This document shows positions 1 through 10,094 of a stretch of 64,000 bases of DNA, one piece after another; position 1 is the first letter of the stretch, and every line of letters starts with the position of its first letter. Source of the DNA: Paenibacillus sp. Root52 (lineage in GTDB: Bacteria > Bacillota > Bacilli > Paenibacillales > Paenibacillaceae). The notes beneath the pieces are model-generated. The model was not told the DNA's origin. It saw nothing but the letters and a program-made list of their open reading frames with translations, and ran no database searches. The DNA is taken from contig NZ_LMFO01000001.1 of the NCBI RefSeq assembly GCF_001426865.1, positions 496,001-560,000 on the forward strand, given 5' to 3'. Position numbers and translations under genes: made by a program.

Positions 1-1
1 T

Positions 2-751
2 TTAGCAAAGGGCTATTCCTTTATTCCTCGAGGCTTTTCATTGGATGCATACGCCTTTATTTTTCGTAATCCTGCTGAACTTCTTTCTGCTTATCGGGTG
101 TCGATAATTGTCGCAGTGGTTGGAACCGTTCTGTCACTGCTAATCTCCACGATGGCAGCCTATGTGATGTACCGCAAAGAGGTGAAGTATCGGAACAAAC
201 TGGCGTTCTTCCTGTTCTTCACCACATTATTCAGTGGTGGCTTAGCACCCTTTTTCATCTGGGTTACCAGTTACTTGCATCTGAAGAACACGCTTGCAGT
301 TTTGATACTGCTTCCTATGTTCAACGTGATGTACGTTTTGATCCTCCGAAGCTTCATTAAAGGTTCGGTGCCTGAGCCGCTTGTGGAATCGGCGAAAATT
401 GACGGAGCAGGAGACTTTCGAATTTTCTGGCAAATGGTTCTGCCCCTCTGCAAACCAGCGCTTGCTTCAATCGGCCTGTTCACTATTTTAGCCTACTGGA
501 ACGACTGGTGGACACCTATGATGTTCACTGATAAACAGGAGTATGTACCCCTTCAGTATATGCTCTATAAAATGTTGTCTTCAATGAATATGTCAGCTGC
601 CCTGGCTCAGCATGTATCCTCTCTTGAAATGCCGAAGGAAACATTCAAGCTTGCTATGACCGTTATTGCTACAGGTCCGGTTGTGATCCTGTTTCCATTT
701 CTTCAACAGTATTTTGTTAAAGGAATCACCATTGGTGCCGTCAAAGGCTAA
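2..751 (+). CDS. Carbohydrate ABC transporter permease (LplC/YtcP type), 5' end outside window
   Basis: This is a membrane subunit of a CUT1-type sugar or oligosaccharide importer. The frame is open from base 2, so the gene starts upstream of the window; a TTG at 41 is only an internal codon. Hydrophobic segments alternate with short loops. The EAA-type loop that contacts the ATPase reads ESAKIDGAGDFRIFWQMVLP around bases 385-445. The C-terminus ends in the usual ITIGAVKG, which closely resembles the LVLGSVKG end of the permease at 42931. A solute-binding lipoprotein follows after 84 bp, so this is the tail of a permease-permease-binding protein set. No ATPase gene is present; such importers often share one ATPase encoded elsewhere. 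Confidence 0.93.
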   Translation, partial: LAKGYSFIPRGFSLDAYAFIFRNPAELLSAYRVSIIVAVVGTVLSLLISTMAAYVMYRKEVKYRNKLAFFLFFTTLFSGGLAPFFIWVTSYLHLKNTLAVLILLPMFNVMYVLILRSFIKGSVPEPLVESAKIDGAGDFRIFWQMVLPLCKPALASIGLFTILAYWNDWWTPMMFTDKQEYVPLQYMLYKMLSSMNMSAALAQHVSSLEMPKETFKLAMTVIATGPVVILFPFLQQYFVKGITIGAVKG

Positions 752-835
752 ATGTTATTAGAGTCCTAGGTGTGATATGAATCCTATTTAATTCATTGGG
801 ATTTATATAAAAAAATTAAATAAGGGGGAAGAAAA

Positions 836-2404
836 ATGAAGAATTCTAAGAGAAATATGAAGATCATTCTTGCTATGATGCTATCGTTCGCCTTGCTATT
901 ATCTGCCTGTTCAAAAGGCAATGAAGATAATGCAAGCACCACTGGAAATGAAGATCCAACAGGGCAAAAAGAAGTTGTTCTAAAAGGTTACCTGCTTGGT
1001 GAGGCGCCAAAAGGAATGCCTGAGGTACTTGAAACATTGAATAAGAAACTAAAAAAGGACATCAATGCTACGATTGAGTTGAATTATATCAGTTGGGGAG
1101 ATGTGCAATCCAAGTACCCATTGTTGCTGGCTACAGGTGAAGATTTGGATTTTATCTTCTCAGCAGATTGGAATTATTATGTTGAACAAGCGAATAAAGG
1201 AGCCTTTTATGAACTGAAGCAAGAAGACATAGCAAAATATATGCCGAAAAAATCGGCAGCAATGGATCCTGCTGCTTGGGATGAAGCCAAGATTAAGGAT
1301 AAAATCTATATGATTCCGAAGACAACCCCTGATAGTAATGTCTTCGTATCTGTACTTCGTAAAGATATTATGGCGGAAGCAGGCCTTACCGATGTGAAGA
1401 GTCTCTCTGAGATTGGTCCTTATCTGGAAGCAGTGAAGAAAAATCATCCAGATATGGTTGGCCTAAATCTGGACTCACAGGTTGACCTGCCAACACCGTA
1501 TCAACATCTGATGCGTGAGAAAGTGGGCTTTACGGGCGGCTCACTTGGCGGTGGACCTTTGTCCCAGGGAGCGGCTTTTGATTTCACAGATCCGTCGGGA
1601 AAAATTTATAGCATGGTTGAAGAGCCTTACTTAAGTGCCCAGAAATATGCGGCTACTATTATGAAGGACTGGTATGACAAAGGATACGTTAACAAAAATC
1701 CGTATGCCAATAAAATTCGCTCCAAAGATAATTTTGTTGAAGGCAAATCTGCGGTAGCGTTTGGCAACAGCATTGATATTGCAGCGACCATTGAAGCTGC
1801 TGAAGCAAAGGGAATTGAAACTTACATCATTCCGTCGTTGATGCCAAACGGTAAAGTCCCGATGGGAAATCACATTGGGGCTGGGATATCAATTGCGGCA
1901 AATTCCAAAAATCCAGAACGTGTAATGCAAGCATTTGACCTTATTATGGAAGATCCATTATATGTTTATTTAACATATTTCGGAATTGAAGGTAAGAACT
2001 ATGTCGTCAAGGATGATAAAGTCGGTTTGCCGGAAGGGGTGACAGCTGAAACAAACACCTATCCTCCTGATTCCGCAGGCTTCTGGTTCGTAAATAAAGC
2101 TTTGTTTAAGCCAATGAGTACTTGGCCGAAGACTTATATTGACTTCTGGGAGAAACAGGACGAATACAATACCTCAGACTTTGCACTTAATGGATTTAAC
2201 TTTAACACTGAGAACGTGAAAACACAGATTGCAAACTTGGCCAATGCATCCACACAGTATGCCAACCCGATCTACATTGGTGCAGTTAAGGATGTAGACA
2301 AAGCATTTGATGAACTGACTCAAAATTTAAATAGTGCTGGTCTGGATAAAGTAAAAGAAGAGGGACAGGCACAAGTTGACGCTTTTCTTGCAAAGAAGAA
2401 ATAG
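836..2404 (+). CDS. Extracellular solute-binding lipoprotein of sugar ABC importer (LplA family, DUF3502-type C-terminus)
   Basis: This is the substrate receptor of the importer whose permease ends just upstream. The 522-residue protein starts with a basic, hydrophobic signal peptide and a lipobox LLSACSKG, so Cys25 should be lipidated and anchored on the outer face of the membrane. A Ser/Thr/Asn/Glu-rich linker follows, then the two-lobed binding domain. The start follows a strong AAGGGGGAAG ribosome site. Its C-terminal region (FNTENVKTQIANL onward) is clearly similar to that of the second binding protein at 12623. A hairpin terminator sits 57 bp downstream, which would let this gene be transcribed in excess over the enzymes behind it. 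The ligand cannot be read from sequence; an oligosaccharide is inferred from the neighbours. Confidence 0.93.
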   Translation: MKNSKRNMKIILAMMLSFALLLSACSKGNEDNASTTGNEDPTGQKEVVLKGYLLGEAPKGMPEVLETLNKKLKKDINATIELNYISWGDVQSKYPLLLATGEDLDFIFSADWNYYVEQANKGAFYELKQEDIAKYMPKKSAAMDPAAWDEAKIKDKIYMIPKTTPDSNVFVSVLRKDIMAEAGLTDVKSLSEIGPYLEAVKKNHPDMVGLNLDSQVDLPTPYQHLMREKVGFTGGSLGGGPLSQGAAFDFTDPSGKIYSMVEEPYLSAQKYAATIMKDWYDKGYVNKNPYANKIRSKDNFVEGKSAVAFGNSIDIAATIEAAEAKGIETYIIPSLMPNGKVPMGNHIGAGISIAANSKNPERVMQAFDLIMEDPLYVYLTYFGIEGKNYVVKDDKVGLPEGVTAETNTYPPDSAGFWFVNKALFKPMSTWPKTYIDFWEKQDEYNTSDFALNGFNFNTENVKTQIANLANASTQYANPIYIGAVKDVDKAFDELTQNLNSAGLDKVKEEGQAQVDAFLAKKK

Positions 2405-2460
2405 AAATATTTTCTTTCCATTAAAATGAAATCTTTTTACCGATGATGATTCAGTCTACG

Positions 2461-2490
2461 AGAGCGCAGTAAGTGTACTGCGCTCTTTCT
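2461..2490 (+). terminator. Intra-operon hairpin terminator after the first binding protein
   Basis: A perfect 11-bp stem (2461-2471 with 2476-2486), loop AGTG, is followed by TTCT. The T tract is short, so termination is probably partial. A GTG at 2473 that would extend the next gene lies inside this hairpin, which argues against that start. Confidence 0.7.
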
Positions 2491-2586
2491 AACAGATATT
2501 TTAAGGTTTATGTAAATAACTTTGCTATGTACATCAAAAAAATGAAGATCCTGCTGTCGTATCTTATTGAAAGTGAGTTGAATACT

Positions 2587-5103
2587 ATGATTGGCACTTG
2601 GCATTTCATATATGAGACTGTTCATACCACCATAAAAATGCAGTTTATTATTGGAAAAGAGGAGGATTTCACCTTATCTGTTATTCTTGAGCCCTTTCCA
2701 TTTCCTGTTGAGATTAACAGTGTGAAAATCGATGGTCATGTATTGCAGGCAAAGGGTACATCTCAATTTGTACCAGGAGAGGGTTTTGAATTTGATTTGA
2801 CTTTTGAAGGCAAGGAGTTCCAGGGAAGAATCAAGATTCCCTATCAGGAAGCGTTTTCTGTAAAAGGAACCGAAGGCTCGGGTCCATCCCTTGAAGATTT
2901 GCTCATTGCTAAACTCTCTAGTTACAGGAATCAAAATGTAAAGCAACGGAGTGATAATGAAATCCATCATGAGGTCGATACATTACTCAATAGGATGTCC
3001 GTTACTGATAAGCTTGGTCAAATGAGTCAGTGCATGTCTACCAATCTTTCTCTGGGATCTGATATTGATTCAGAATCGCCAGAAAAGCTTGTTTCAGAAG
3101 GCAGAGCTGGCTCAGTACTATCTGCTGTAAACAGCAATCGTGTGTTCGAATTGCAGAAAATTGCGGTGGAACAATCTCCTCATGGTATTCCATTGTTATT
3201 TAACTTTGATGTAATCCACGGATTTCAGACCATATTTCCGGTGCCGCTTGCCTGTTCATGTAGTTGGGACATGACTGCGATTCGGGAAGCCAGTGCAATT
3301 GCTGCCAAGGAAGCCACCGCTACAGGAATAACCTATAATCATGGGCCGATGGTAGATATTACAAGAGACCCACGTTGGGGACGTGTTGTGGAGGGGGCGG
3401 GAGAAGATCCTTATCTAGGAAGCTTAATCGCAAAAGCTCAAGTTGAAGGTTTACAAGGAGATAGTCTGTTCGATCCAGAGACAATTATCGCTTGTTTGAA
3501 GCATTTTGTTGCATACGGTGCTGCTGAAGCCGGTCGCGATTACAACACAGTAGATATATCCGAAGGGACACTGCGCAATGTATACCTCCCACCATTTCAA
3601 GCAGGAATTGATGCTGGTGCAGGGTCGGTTATGAATTCGTTTAACACCTATCAAGGAGTTCCGGTGGCAGGTAACCAGTATGTTCTTAATGAACTCCTCC
3701 GAAAAGAGTTGGGATTTAACGGAATACTGATCTCCGACTACGGCTCCATTGATGAAATTGTCGCTCACGGAAATGCGAAAGACAGTAAAGAAGCAGCAAA
3801 AAAAGCACTGGATGCCACGATGGATATCGAAATGGTGACTCGTTCATATGATCATCTGAGCGATTTAATTGAGCAAGGAATCGTAAACATTGAACAAATA
3901 AATGAAGCAGTACGTCGCATTCTGACATTTAAATATAAGATCGGTATTATGGACGATCCATACCGATACATTCGTCCCGAGAAGGAAAAGAAATATCATT
4001 TTCACCCGGCACATCTGGAAGCAAGCCGGAAGTTAGCTCAAAAATCTATCGTCATGTTGAAAAATAATGGCGTACTGCCGCTTAAAAGCACGGAATTGAA
4101 TTTGGCAGTGATCGGCCCATTTGGCGATAGCAAGGATATGCTCGGCCCCTGGCAGTGGTCCCGGTATGCAAATCAAACGGTTACTCTGCGAGAAGGAATT
4201 TTAGCGAAGGACTTCCCCGAGACTAATCTGCTCATTGAAGAGGGATGCAAGGTTGAACACGTGATAGAGGGTGGAGTAGAGCGAGCTGTAGCGGCAGCGC
4301 TCCAATCAGACATCGTCATTCTAGCTTTAGGAGAGAGCAGTGAAATGTCAGGTGAAGCCGCATCTCGTATGGATATTCATCTACCGAAAGTGCAACAAGA
4401 GTTAGCCGAAGCTATAGTTCGCGTGGGCAAGCCGGTTATTCTGGTATTGACCAATGGACGTCCTCTTGTACTTGATTGGTTTGAGTCACATGTGGATGCG
4501 ATCTTAGAAACGTGGTTCTTAGGCTCACAGGCTGGATTTTCCATAGCGGATGTGCTTTTCGGTGATTACAATCCATCTGGAAAATTAACAATGAGCTTTC
4601 CTGCTCACTCAGGGCAGGTACCAATATACTACAATCATTTCAAAACCGGAAGACCTGTAACGGAAAGTAATAAGGGTGAGAAATTTTTCTCCCGATATAT
4701 TGATGGCTCCAACGACCCTCTCTATCCTTTTGGTTTTGGACTAAGTTATACGACATTCGAAATCTCGGAGATAAGATTGTCGCAAACACGAATGATGGAA
4801 TCAGGAACAATATTCGCTAGTGTAACAGTTACGAATACTGGAATGGTAGCGGGTGAAGAAACCGTTCAGATGTACATTCAGGATATCTATGCAAGTGTGG
4901 TTCGTCCTGTTAAAGAGCTTAAAGGGTTTAAAAAAGTAAAATTAGCAGTAGGTGAGGCAAAAGAAATCAGTTTCAAAATTACTGCTAAAGATCTGGCATT
5001 TTGGAACCTTAACAAGAAGAATGAAGTTGAACCTGGAGATTTCAAAGTATATATCGGATCGAACTCATATCACGTAAAAGAGGCATTGTTTGAGCTTGTA
5101 TAA
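2587..5103 (+). CDS. Glycoside hydrolase family 3 enzyme (beta-glucosidase-like) with N-terminal extension
   Basis: It probably releases glucose or a related sugar from the non-reducing end of imported oligosaccharides in the cytoplasm, since no signal peptide is seen. The ATG at 2587 is preferred because the longer frame would begin inside the terminator hairpin; this gives 838 residues. Residues 1 to about 115 form a beta-rich stretch not typical of GH3. Then come the GH3 TIM barrel (about 130-440), the alpha/beta sandwich (about 480-690) and a fibronectin-III-like end (about 740-830). Family marks are GPMVDITRDPRWGRVVEGAGE, LKHFVAYG and ILISDYGS, whose Asp384 fits the catalytic nucleophile. 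A second GH3 gene follows after 44 bp. Exact linkage specificity is unknown and the ribosome site is weak. Confidence 0.88.
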   Translation: MIGTWHFIYETVHTTIKMQFIIGKEEDFTLSVILEPFPFPVEINSVKIDGHVLQAKGTSQFVPGEGFEFDLTFEGKEFQGRIKIPYQEAFSVKGTEGSGPSLEDLLIAKLSSYRNQNVKQRSDNEIHHEVDTLLNRMSVTDKLGQMSQCMSTNLSLGSDIDSESPEKLVSEGRAGSVLSAVNSNRVFELQKIAVEQSPHGIPLLFNFDVIHGFQTIFPVPLACSCSWDMTAIREASAIAAKEATATGITYNHGPMVDITRDPRWGRVVEGAGEDPYLGSLIAKAQVEGLQGDSLFDPETIIACLKHFVAYGAAEAGRDYNTVDISEGTLRNVYLPPFQAGIDAGAGSVMNSFNTYQGVPVAGNQYVLNELLRKELGFNGILISDYGSIDEIVAHGNAKDSKEAAKKALDATMDIEMVTRSYDHLSDLIEQGIVNIEQINEAVRRILTFKYKIGIMDDPYRYIRPEKEKKYHFHPAHLEASRKLAQKSIVMLKNNGVLPLKSTELNLAVIGPFGDSKDMLGPWQWSRYANQTVTLREGILAKDFPETNLLIEEGCKVEHVIEGGVERAVAAALQSDIVILALGESSEMSGEAASRMDIHLPKVQQELAEAIVRVGKPVILVLTNGRPLVLDWFESHVDAILETWFLGSQAGFSIADVLFGDYNPSGKLTMSFPAHSGQVPIYYNHFKTGRPVTESNKGEKFFSRYIDGSNDPLYPFGFGLSYTTFEISEIRLSQTRMMESGTIFASVTVTNTGMVAGEETVQMYIQDIYASVVRPVKELKGFKKVKLAVGEAKEISFKITAKDLAFWNLNKKNEVEPGDFKVYIGSNSYHVKEALFELV

Positions 5104-5147
5104 CACGCGCCATTAATCTAAAGGCAAATGACATTTGGAGGTAGAAC

Positions 5148-7622
5148 ATGATCTATAAAGATGCCAGTAAGTCTATTGCTGAGAGAACTGAAGATCTAAT
5201 TAAAAGAATGACTTTGAAGGAAAAAGTAGCTCAATTATATTGTGCCAATTCGTATGGTGGAGAATCTGTCTATGATAGCAGAATGCATAAATTAAAGGAT
5301 GGAATTGGAACCGTAAGTTATCTAAATGATTCTTTTACAGGTGATCTTAATAAAGATAGGGAGACTATAAAAGGAATACAAAAATATCTTGTCGAGGAGA
5401 CCAGATTGGGCATTCCCGGATTATTCCATAGTGAAGGCATAGCTGGTGCGCAGATTCCTAGTGCTACTACATTCCCTCAGTCACTCAACCTTGCTTCAAC
5501 TTGGGAACCGACTTTAGCAAAAAAAATGGGCGAAGTCGTCAAAAAACAACTCATTGCTTTTGGATTTAGAGCAGTTCATTCCCCGCTATTTGACTTGGCA
5601 AGAGATCCAAGATTTGGGCGAGTTGGTGAAACCTATGGCGAAGATCCCTATTTAGTTGCTCAAATTGGTGTATCTTTTGTCAATGGGATACAGGGTGAAC
5701 ATGAAATTATGGCTACAGCAAAGCATTTTGTTGGTTATGGGAATGCAGAAGGTGGAAGAGGAGGAGGCGAACAGCAAATATCTGAGCGAAGATTGCTGGA
5801 TAGTTATTGTTTCCCCTTTGAAGCTGCCATTCATGAAGCAAAAATAAAAGCAGTGATGAACAGTTATGGGATGCTTAATGACCAAGCTGTGTCTACATCC
5901 AAATGGCTACTCACTGACATTCTAAGAAACAAGCTGGGTTTTCAGGGATTGGTCGTAGCAGACTATGGTAGCATTACTCATGCATTTCTACGATATAGAG
6001 TGGCAGAAGATGCGAAAGGAGCAGGTATACTGGCATTCAAAGCTGGAATGGATGTGGAACAACCTGGAAGTCAATGTTATCAGCATTTGGTAGAAGCAGT
6101 TGAGTCAGGTGAGCTTGAAGAAGCGCATATTGATGTTTCATTAAGAAGAGTTCTTGAAACGAAATTCACACTGGGACTATTCGAGAATCCTTATGAAGAT
6201 GGCGACTTCTTTAGCGAAATTAAAAAAGCAGAGAATGCAGAATTATCATTAGAGATTGCGGAAAAATCAATGGTATTAGTAAAAAATGAGGATGGTATCC
6301 TGCCACTCAACAAGAAGCTGAAAATTGCTCTGATCGGACCAAACTCGGATACCAAAACAAACTTTTTTGGAGGATATTCATCCGTTGGTTCGGCAAGCAC
6401 AAAAAGCAGTGATTTTGACAAATCTGAAGAAGATAGCTTCTTGAGAATGCTATATACCGGAACCATTACAGATAATAAAGAATCATTAAAGTCAATGGGC
6501 ATCGAGTTTGATGAGAAACCTACCCCTGAACAAAAAGCAATCATTATGAATATGATCAGGCAGAATTTAAATTCTGATGATTCATCGAACAGAGTCTATA
6601 GAACGAATGAAGAATTTGTTCAAATGTTTTATCCGGATTGTAAATCTGTTAAGGATGTTCTGGAAGAAGAGTTCGGGAAAGATCATGTGTTACACGCCAA
6701 AGGCTGCAATATATTCAAGGCTATAGATGGTGGAATAGAAACAGTTAAAGCTGCTGTACAAGAGGCAGATATCGTCATTGCAGTATTGGGCGGCAAAGAA
6801 AGCATGATAGATCCTGAAGCTACCTGTGGTGAAAACAAAGATAACATCAATATAGGTCTAGAAAAGCCTCAACTGGACTTGATGGAAGAAGTATTTAAGC
6901 TGAATAAACCTGTTATTTCTATTATTGTTGATGGGCGACCACTATCTACACCATACGTAAGTGAACAGAGTAAAGCTGTCTTATATTCATGGCTTCCAGC
7001 ACAGTTTGGGGCAGAAGCTATTGTAAATATCCTTACAGGCAAGATCAATCCTAGCGGAAAATTGCCGGTGACCATAGTAAAAGAATCTGGCCAGATTCCC
7101 ATGTACAACAGCAGATTACCACTCTATGTTGATATTAATGAATTTGCTGAATATATCAAAACTAACCAAAACACACCGCTTTACCCATTTGGACATGGAT
7201 TAAGCTATACCCGATTTGAATACAGCGAATTGGTACAGAATGCCACGGTTCAGGCAGACGGTGACTTGAGCATCGCATTTAAGCTAAAAAACACCGGACA
7301 AGTTGCTGGTGAAGAAGTTGTCCAGGTCTATATTAGGGATCAAGTAAGCAGTGTTGCAAGACCTGTGAAGCAGTTGGTTGGATTTGCACGGGTTACCCTG
7401 GATGTGAACCAAACAAAAATAGTTGAATTTAAGGTAAGTATGAAACAGCTGGCATTTCATGATTTAAATATGGATCAGATTGTTGAGCCAGGTAAGATGG
7501 AAGTGTTTATAGGTGCATCGTCCCAAGATATTCGTTTAAAAGGTGTATTTGCGATTATAGGCGAGAAACTTATTGTTGAACGTAAGGTGTTTTCTTCACA
7601 GGTAACAATTACAGAGCTATAG
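5148..7622 (+). CDS. Glycoside hydrolase family 3 enzyme (beta-glucosidase-like)
   Basis: This is the second cytoplasmic GH3 glycosidase of the operon, 824 residues. It begins after a good TTGGAGGT ribosome site and lacks a signal peptide. The barrel domain covers about 1-340 with DLARDPRFGRVGETYGEDPY, TAKHFVGYG (Lys192-His193) and VVADYGS, where Asp272 fits the nucleophile. The C-terminal sandwich (about 370-650) has VDGRPLS and SGKLPVTI, and the fibronectin-III-like domain sits at about 700-790. A stretch of about 90 residues (about 405-495) carries an additional charged segment inside the second domain. It is diverged from the GH3 protein upstream, so the two likely cleave different bonds or sugars (glucose, xylose or arabinose are all possible in this family). 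It is 10 bp from the next gene. Confidence 0.92.
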   Translation: MIYKDASKSIAERTEDLIKRMTLKEKVAQLYCANSYGGESVYDSRMHKLKDGIGTVSYLNDSFTGDLNKDRETIKGIQKYLVEETRLGIPGLFHSEGIAGAQIPSATTFPQSLNLASTWEPTLAKKMGEVVKKQLIAFGFRAVHSPLFDLARDPRFGRVGETYGEDPYLVAQIGVSFVNGIQGEHEIMATAKHFVGYGNAEGGRGGGEQQISERRLLDSYCFPFEAAIHEAKIKAVMNSYGMLNDQAVSTSKWLLTDILRNKLGFQGLVVADYGSITHAFLRYRVAEDAKGAGILAFKAGMDVEQPGSQCYQHLVEAVESGELEEAHIDVSLRRVLETKFTLGLFENPYEDGDFFSEIKKAENAELSLEIAEKSMVLVKNEDGILPLNKKLKIALIGPNSDTKTNFFGGYSSVGSASTKSSDFDKSEEDSFLRMLYTGTITDNKESLKSMGIEFDEKPTPEQKAIIMNMIRQNLNSDDSSNRVYRTNEEFVQMFYPDCKSVKDVLEEEFGKDHVLHAKGCNIFKAIDGGIETVKAAVQEADIVIAVLGGKESMIDPEATCGENKDNINIGLEKPQLDLMEEVFKLNKPVISIIVDGRPLSTPYVSEQSKAVLYSWLPAQFGAEAIVNILTGKINPSGKLPVTIVKESGQIPMYNSRLPLYVDINEFAEYIKTNQNTPLYPFGHGLSYTRFEYSELVQNATVQADGDLSIAFKLKNTGQVAGEEVVQVYIRDQVSSVARPVKQLVGFARVTLDVNQTKIVEFKVSMKQLAFHDLNMDQIVEPGKMEVFIGASSQDIRLKGVFAIIGEKLIVERKVFSSQVTITEL

Positions 7623-7632
7623 GGGTGAGAAA

Positions 7633-10074
7633 ATGATTAGAGAAAATATTGACCGGGCTTGGGAGTTTAGCCATGGTATCCCATCGATAGTACCTGGCTC
7701 CGCCCAGCCAGGAAGATTATTGAATTTACCGCATGATTTCATGATTGAGATAGATACGAAGCCAGAGGCGCCGGGAGGTTCATTAACGGGTTATTACGAT
7801 GGGGGAATTGGAACTTACACAAAGATTCTTGATATTCCCGAAGAATATGCTGATAAAAGGGTTATGGTTGAATTTGACGGTGTTTACATGAACGCGACGG
7901 TTAAATTGAACGGGCATATGGTAACGAAACATCATTACGGCTATTCTCCGTTTCACGCCGATCTTACGCCTTATTTGAAGCCGGGCAGGCCTAATAATCT
8001 TATGGTTACTGTCAATAACGGCGCACAACCAAATGCACGCTGGTATTCAGGCTCGGGGCTTTACCGTCATGTCGACTTGCTTGTAGCTCAGAAGGTGCAT
8101 ATCGTTCCGTGGGGCATTTTTGCCCATACCTCACATATTGTAAACGGAACTGCATTTGTTTTTGTTGAAACGACAGTTGAAAATTCTACTTCGGCTCCCG
8201 CCGATGTTTGGTTGAATGTCAATATGATGAGAGAAGTCTCCGGAATCAAAGCGGGAACCGGTCGTGTGAAAGTACATGTGCCTGCTGGAGAGAAGGTTGT
8301 CGGTAGGGTACGGGTTGCAGTTGAACATGCAGATCTTTGGGATATCGATTCTCCTAATTTGTATAGAATCACAGCAGAGTTGACCGACAATAAGTCAGTT
8401 CTGGATCATAATAGCACTCAATTCGGTATAAGAACGATATCTGTTGACCCGCTTAACGGATTTATGTTAAATGGACGTTCCCTTAAGCTTAAAGGTGGTT
8501 GCGTCCATCATGACAATGGCATTCTAGGTGCAGCTTCGTTTAGGGACAGTGAATTCCGCAAAATGAAGCTACACAAAGATAATGGATATAATGCTATTCG
8601 TTTTGCCCATAATCCGATGTCAAGAGATTTGCTAGATGCTTGTGACCGTTTAGGACTGTTGGTGATTAACGAGGCGTTCGATGTTTGGACGATGGAGAAA
8701 AACGCTCAAGATTATAGTCTGTACTTTGCAGAAAATTGGATGAACGATCTGGAAACATTTATGCTGCGTGACCGGAACCATCCGAGTATCATCATGTGGG
8801 CAACAGGCAATGAGGTGCTTGAACGCGGAGGGATGTCAGATGGTTACCGTCTGGCAGCGCAATTGGCGGCAAGAGTGCGTGAACTTGATCCTACCAGGTT
8901 GGTTACGAATTCCATATGTTCTTTTTTTAACGGTCTTGATGATGAAGATACTGCAACTTTTTATGAGGAAATGTCTTTACTTCTTGAAGATGGTGAAGGA
9001 TTCACCCCAAATTACGATACTGATTTTGGTATGAAAATCTGGCCTGAGTATTCAGAAGCATTCGCAGCTCCTTTAGATGTCGTTGGATATAATTATATGA
9101 ATTATCATTATGCGAATGCTATTGAGCACTTTCCAGACCGGGTGATCTGCGGAACAGAAAGTATGCCTCCTCAGTGTGATAAGTACTGGCATGATGTAGA
9201 ACGGTTTTCCCATGTAATTGGTGATTTCGTATGGACGAGCCATGATTACATTGGCGAAGCAGGACTCGGGAAAGTGAAATATGTCCAACGGGATGAAACC
9301 CGTAATGCTCATAACAGTATTGGCAATTCTCCTTACCCATGGCGTGTGGCCAATTGTTCAGATTTTGATCTCTGTGGGTTTGCACGTCCTCAGCTATTCT
9401 ACCGAAAAATTGTTTGGGGTTCCGATGAGACCTTCATAGCTGTTAGAAATCCGGGAAACTTCGGGAAGCTGGAGATTCTGAGCAGATGGGGTTGGCCAGA
9501 ATGTGAGCATCATTGGAGTTGGACGGGTTCGGAGAGTCTGCCTATACAGGTAGATATTTACTCCAGAGCTGAAGAAGTGGAGCTGATTCTTAACGGAAAG
9601 AGTCTCGGCAGAAATTCTGCGGGTAAGACGAACAGGTACACAGCCAGTTTTGAACTTATATATGAACCAGGTACTTTGGAAGCGGTGAGTTATATCGATG
9701 GCAAGCGCATTTCATCTGATATCCTCATCACCGCGGGAAAACCCGAAGGTATTAGGATTGTTACCGACAAGAAAGAGCTTGTTGCAAACGGACAATCTTT
9801 AATCTACGCAGTTGTAGAGATCGTTGATGCAGAAGGGACATTGGTACCAACAGCTGAACTAAAAGCAACAGCAAAGGTGTCTGGTGCGGCAACATTGGCA
9901 GCTTTTGGGACGGGCAGGCCGCAAACCACAGAGAACTATACGAAAGGCCAATTTACTTCGTATCAAGGGAGATTGCTTGCTATTGTTCGTGCAAACTATG
10001 AAGTTGGTATGTCAACAATGATGGTTGAGATTGACGGACTGAATCTCGAATCAATTGAGATCCCTGTACAATAG
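7633..10074 (+). CDS. Glycoside hydrolase family 2 enzyme (beta-galactosidase-like, DUF4982-type C-terminus)
   Basis: This predicted retaining beta-glycosidase probably removes terminal galactose or a related sugar. The 813-residue protein starts after AGGGGTGAG, 10 bp behind the GH3 gene. The domain order is a jelly-roll sugar-binding domain (about 1-155), an immunoglobulin-like sandwich (about 160-270), a TIM barrel (about 275-560) and C-terminal immunoglobulin-like modules (from about 580). The barrel carries IRFAHNPMS, INEAFDVW and GNEVLERGG with Glu394 as acid/base. CGTES holds Glu509 as likely nucleophile. No signal peptide is present, so it acts in the cytoplasm. GH2 also includes beta-glucuronidases and mannosidases; the substrate is inferred only from family and context. 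Confidence 0.9.
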   Translation: MIRENIDRAWEFSHGIPSIVPGSAQPGRLLNLPHDFMIEIDTKPEAPGGSLTGYYDGGIGTYTKILDIPEEYADKRVMVEFDGVYMNATVKLNGHMVTKHHYGYSPFHADLTPYLKPGRPNNLMVTVNNGAQPNARWYSGSGLYRHVDLLVAQKVHIVPWGIFAHTSHIVNGTAFVFVETTVENSTSAPADVWLNVNMMREVSGIKAGTGRVKVHVPAGEKVVGRVRVAVEHADLWDIDSPNLYRITAELTDNKSVLDHNSTQFGIRTISVDPLNGFMLNGRSLKLKGGCVHHDNGILGAASFRDSEFRKMKLHKDNGYNAIRFAHNPMSRDLLDACDRLGLLVINEAFDVWTMEKNAQDYSLYFAENWMNDLETFMLRDRNHPSIIMWATGNEVLERGGMSDGYRLAAQLAARVRELDPTRLVTNSICSFFNGLDDEDTATFYEEMSLLLEDGEGFTPNYDTDFGMKIWPEYSEAFAAPLDVVGYNYMNYHYANAIEHFPDRVICGTESMPPQCDKYWHDVERFSHVIGDFVWTSHDYIGEAGLGKVKYVQRDETRNAHNSIGNSPYPWRVANCSDFDLCGFARPQLFYRKIVWGSDETFIAVRNPGNFGKLEILSRWGWPECEHHWSWTGSESLPIQVDIYSRAEEVELILNGKSLGRNSAGKTNRYTASFELIYEPGTLEAVSYIDGKRISSDILITAGKPEGIRIVTDKKELVANGQSLIYAVVEIVDAEGTLVPTAELKATAKVSGAATLAAFGTGRPQTTENYTKGQFTSYQGRLLAIVRANYEVGMSTMMVEIDGLNLESIEIPVQ

Positions 10075-10094
10075 TTTTAATTAGGAGTGATAAC

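Noticed and set aside
2473-2586. GTG start that would add 38 residues to the first GH3 protein
   Set aside because: It lies within the loop and arm of a perfect terminator hairpin and lacks a ribosome site.
6191-6544. 117-codon minus-strand frame inside the second GH3 gene
   Set aside because: It is antisense to a well supported glycosidase; Ser/Phe-rich shadow composition.
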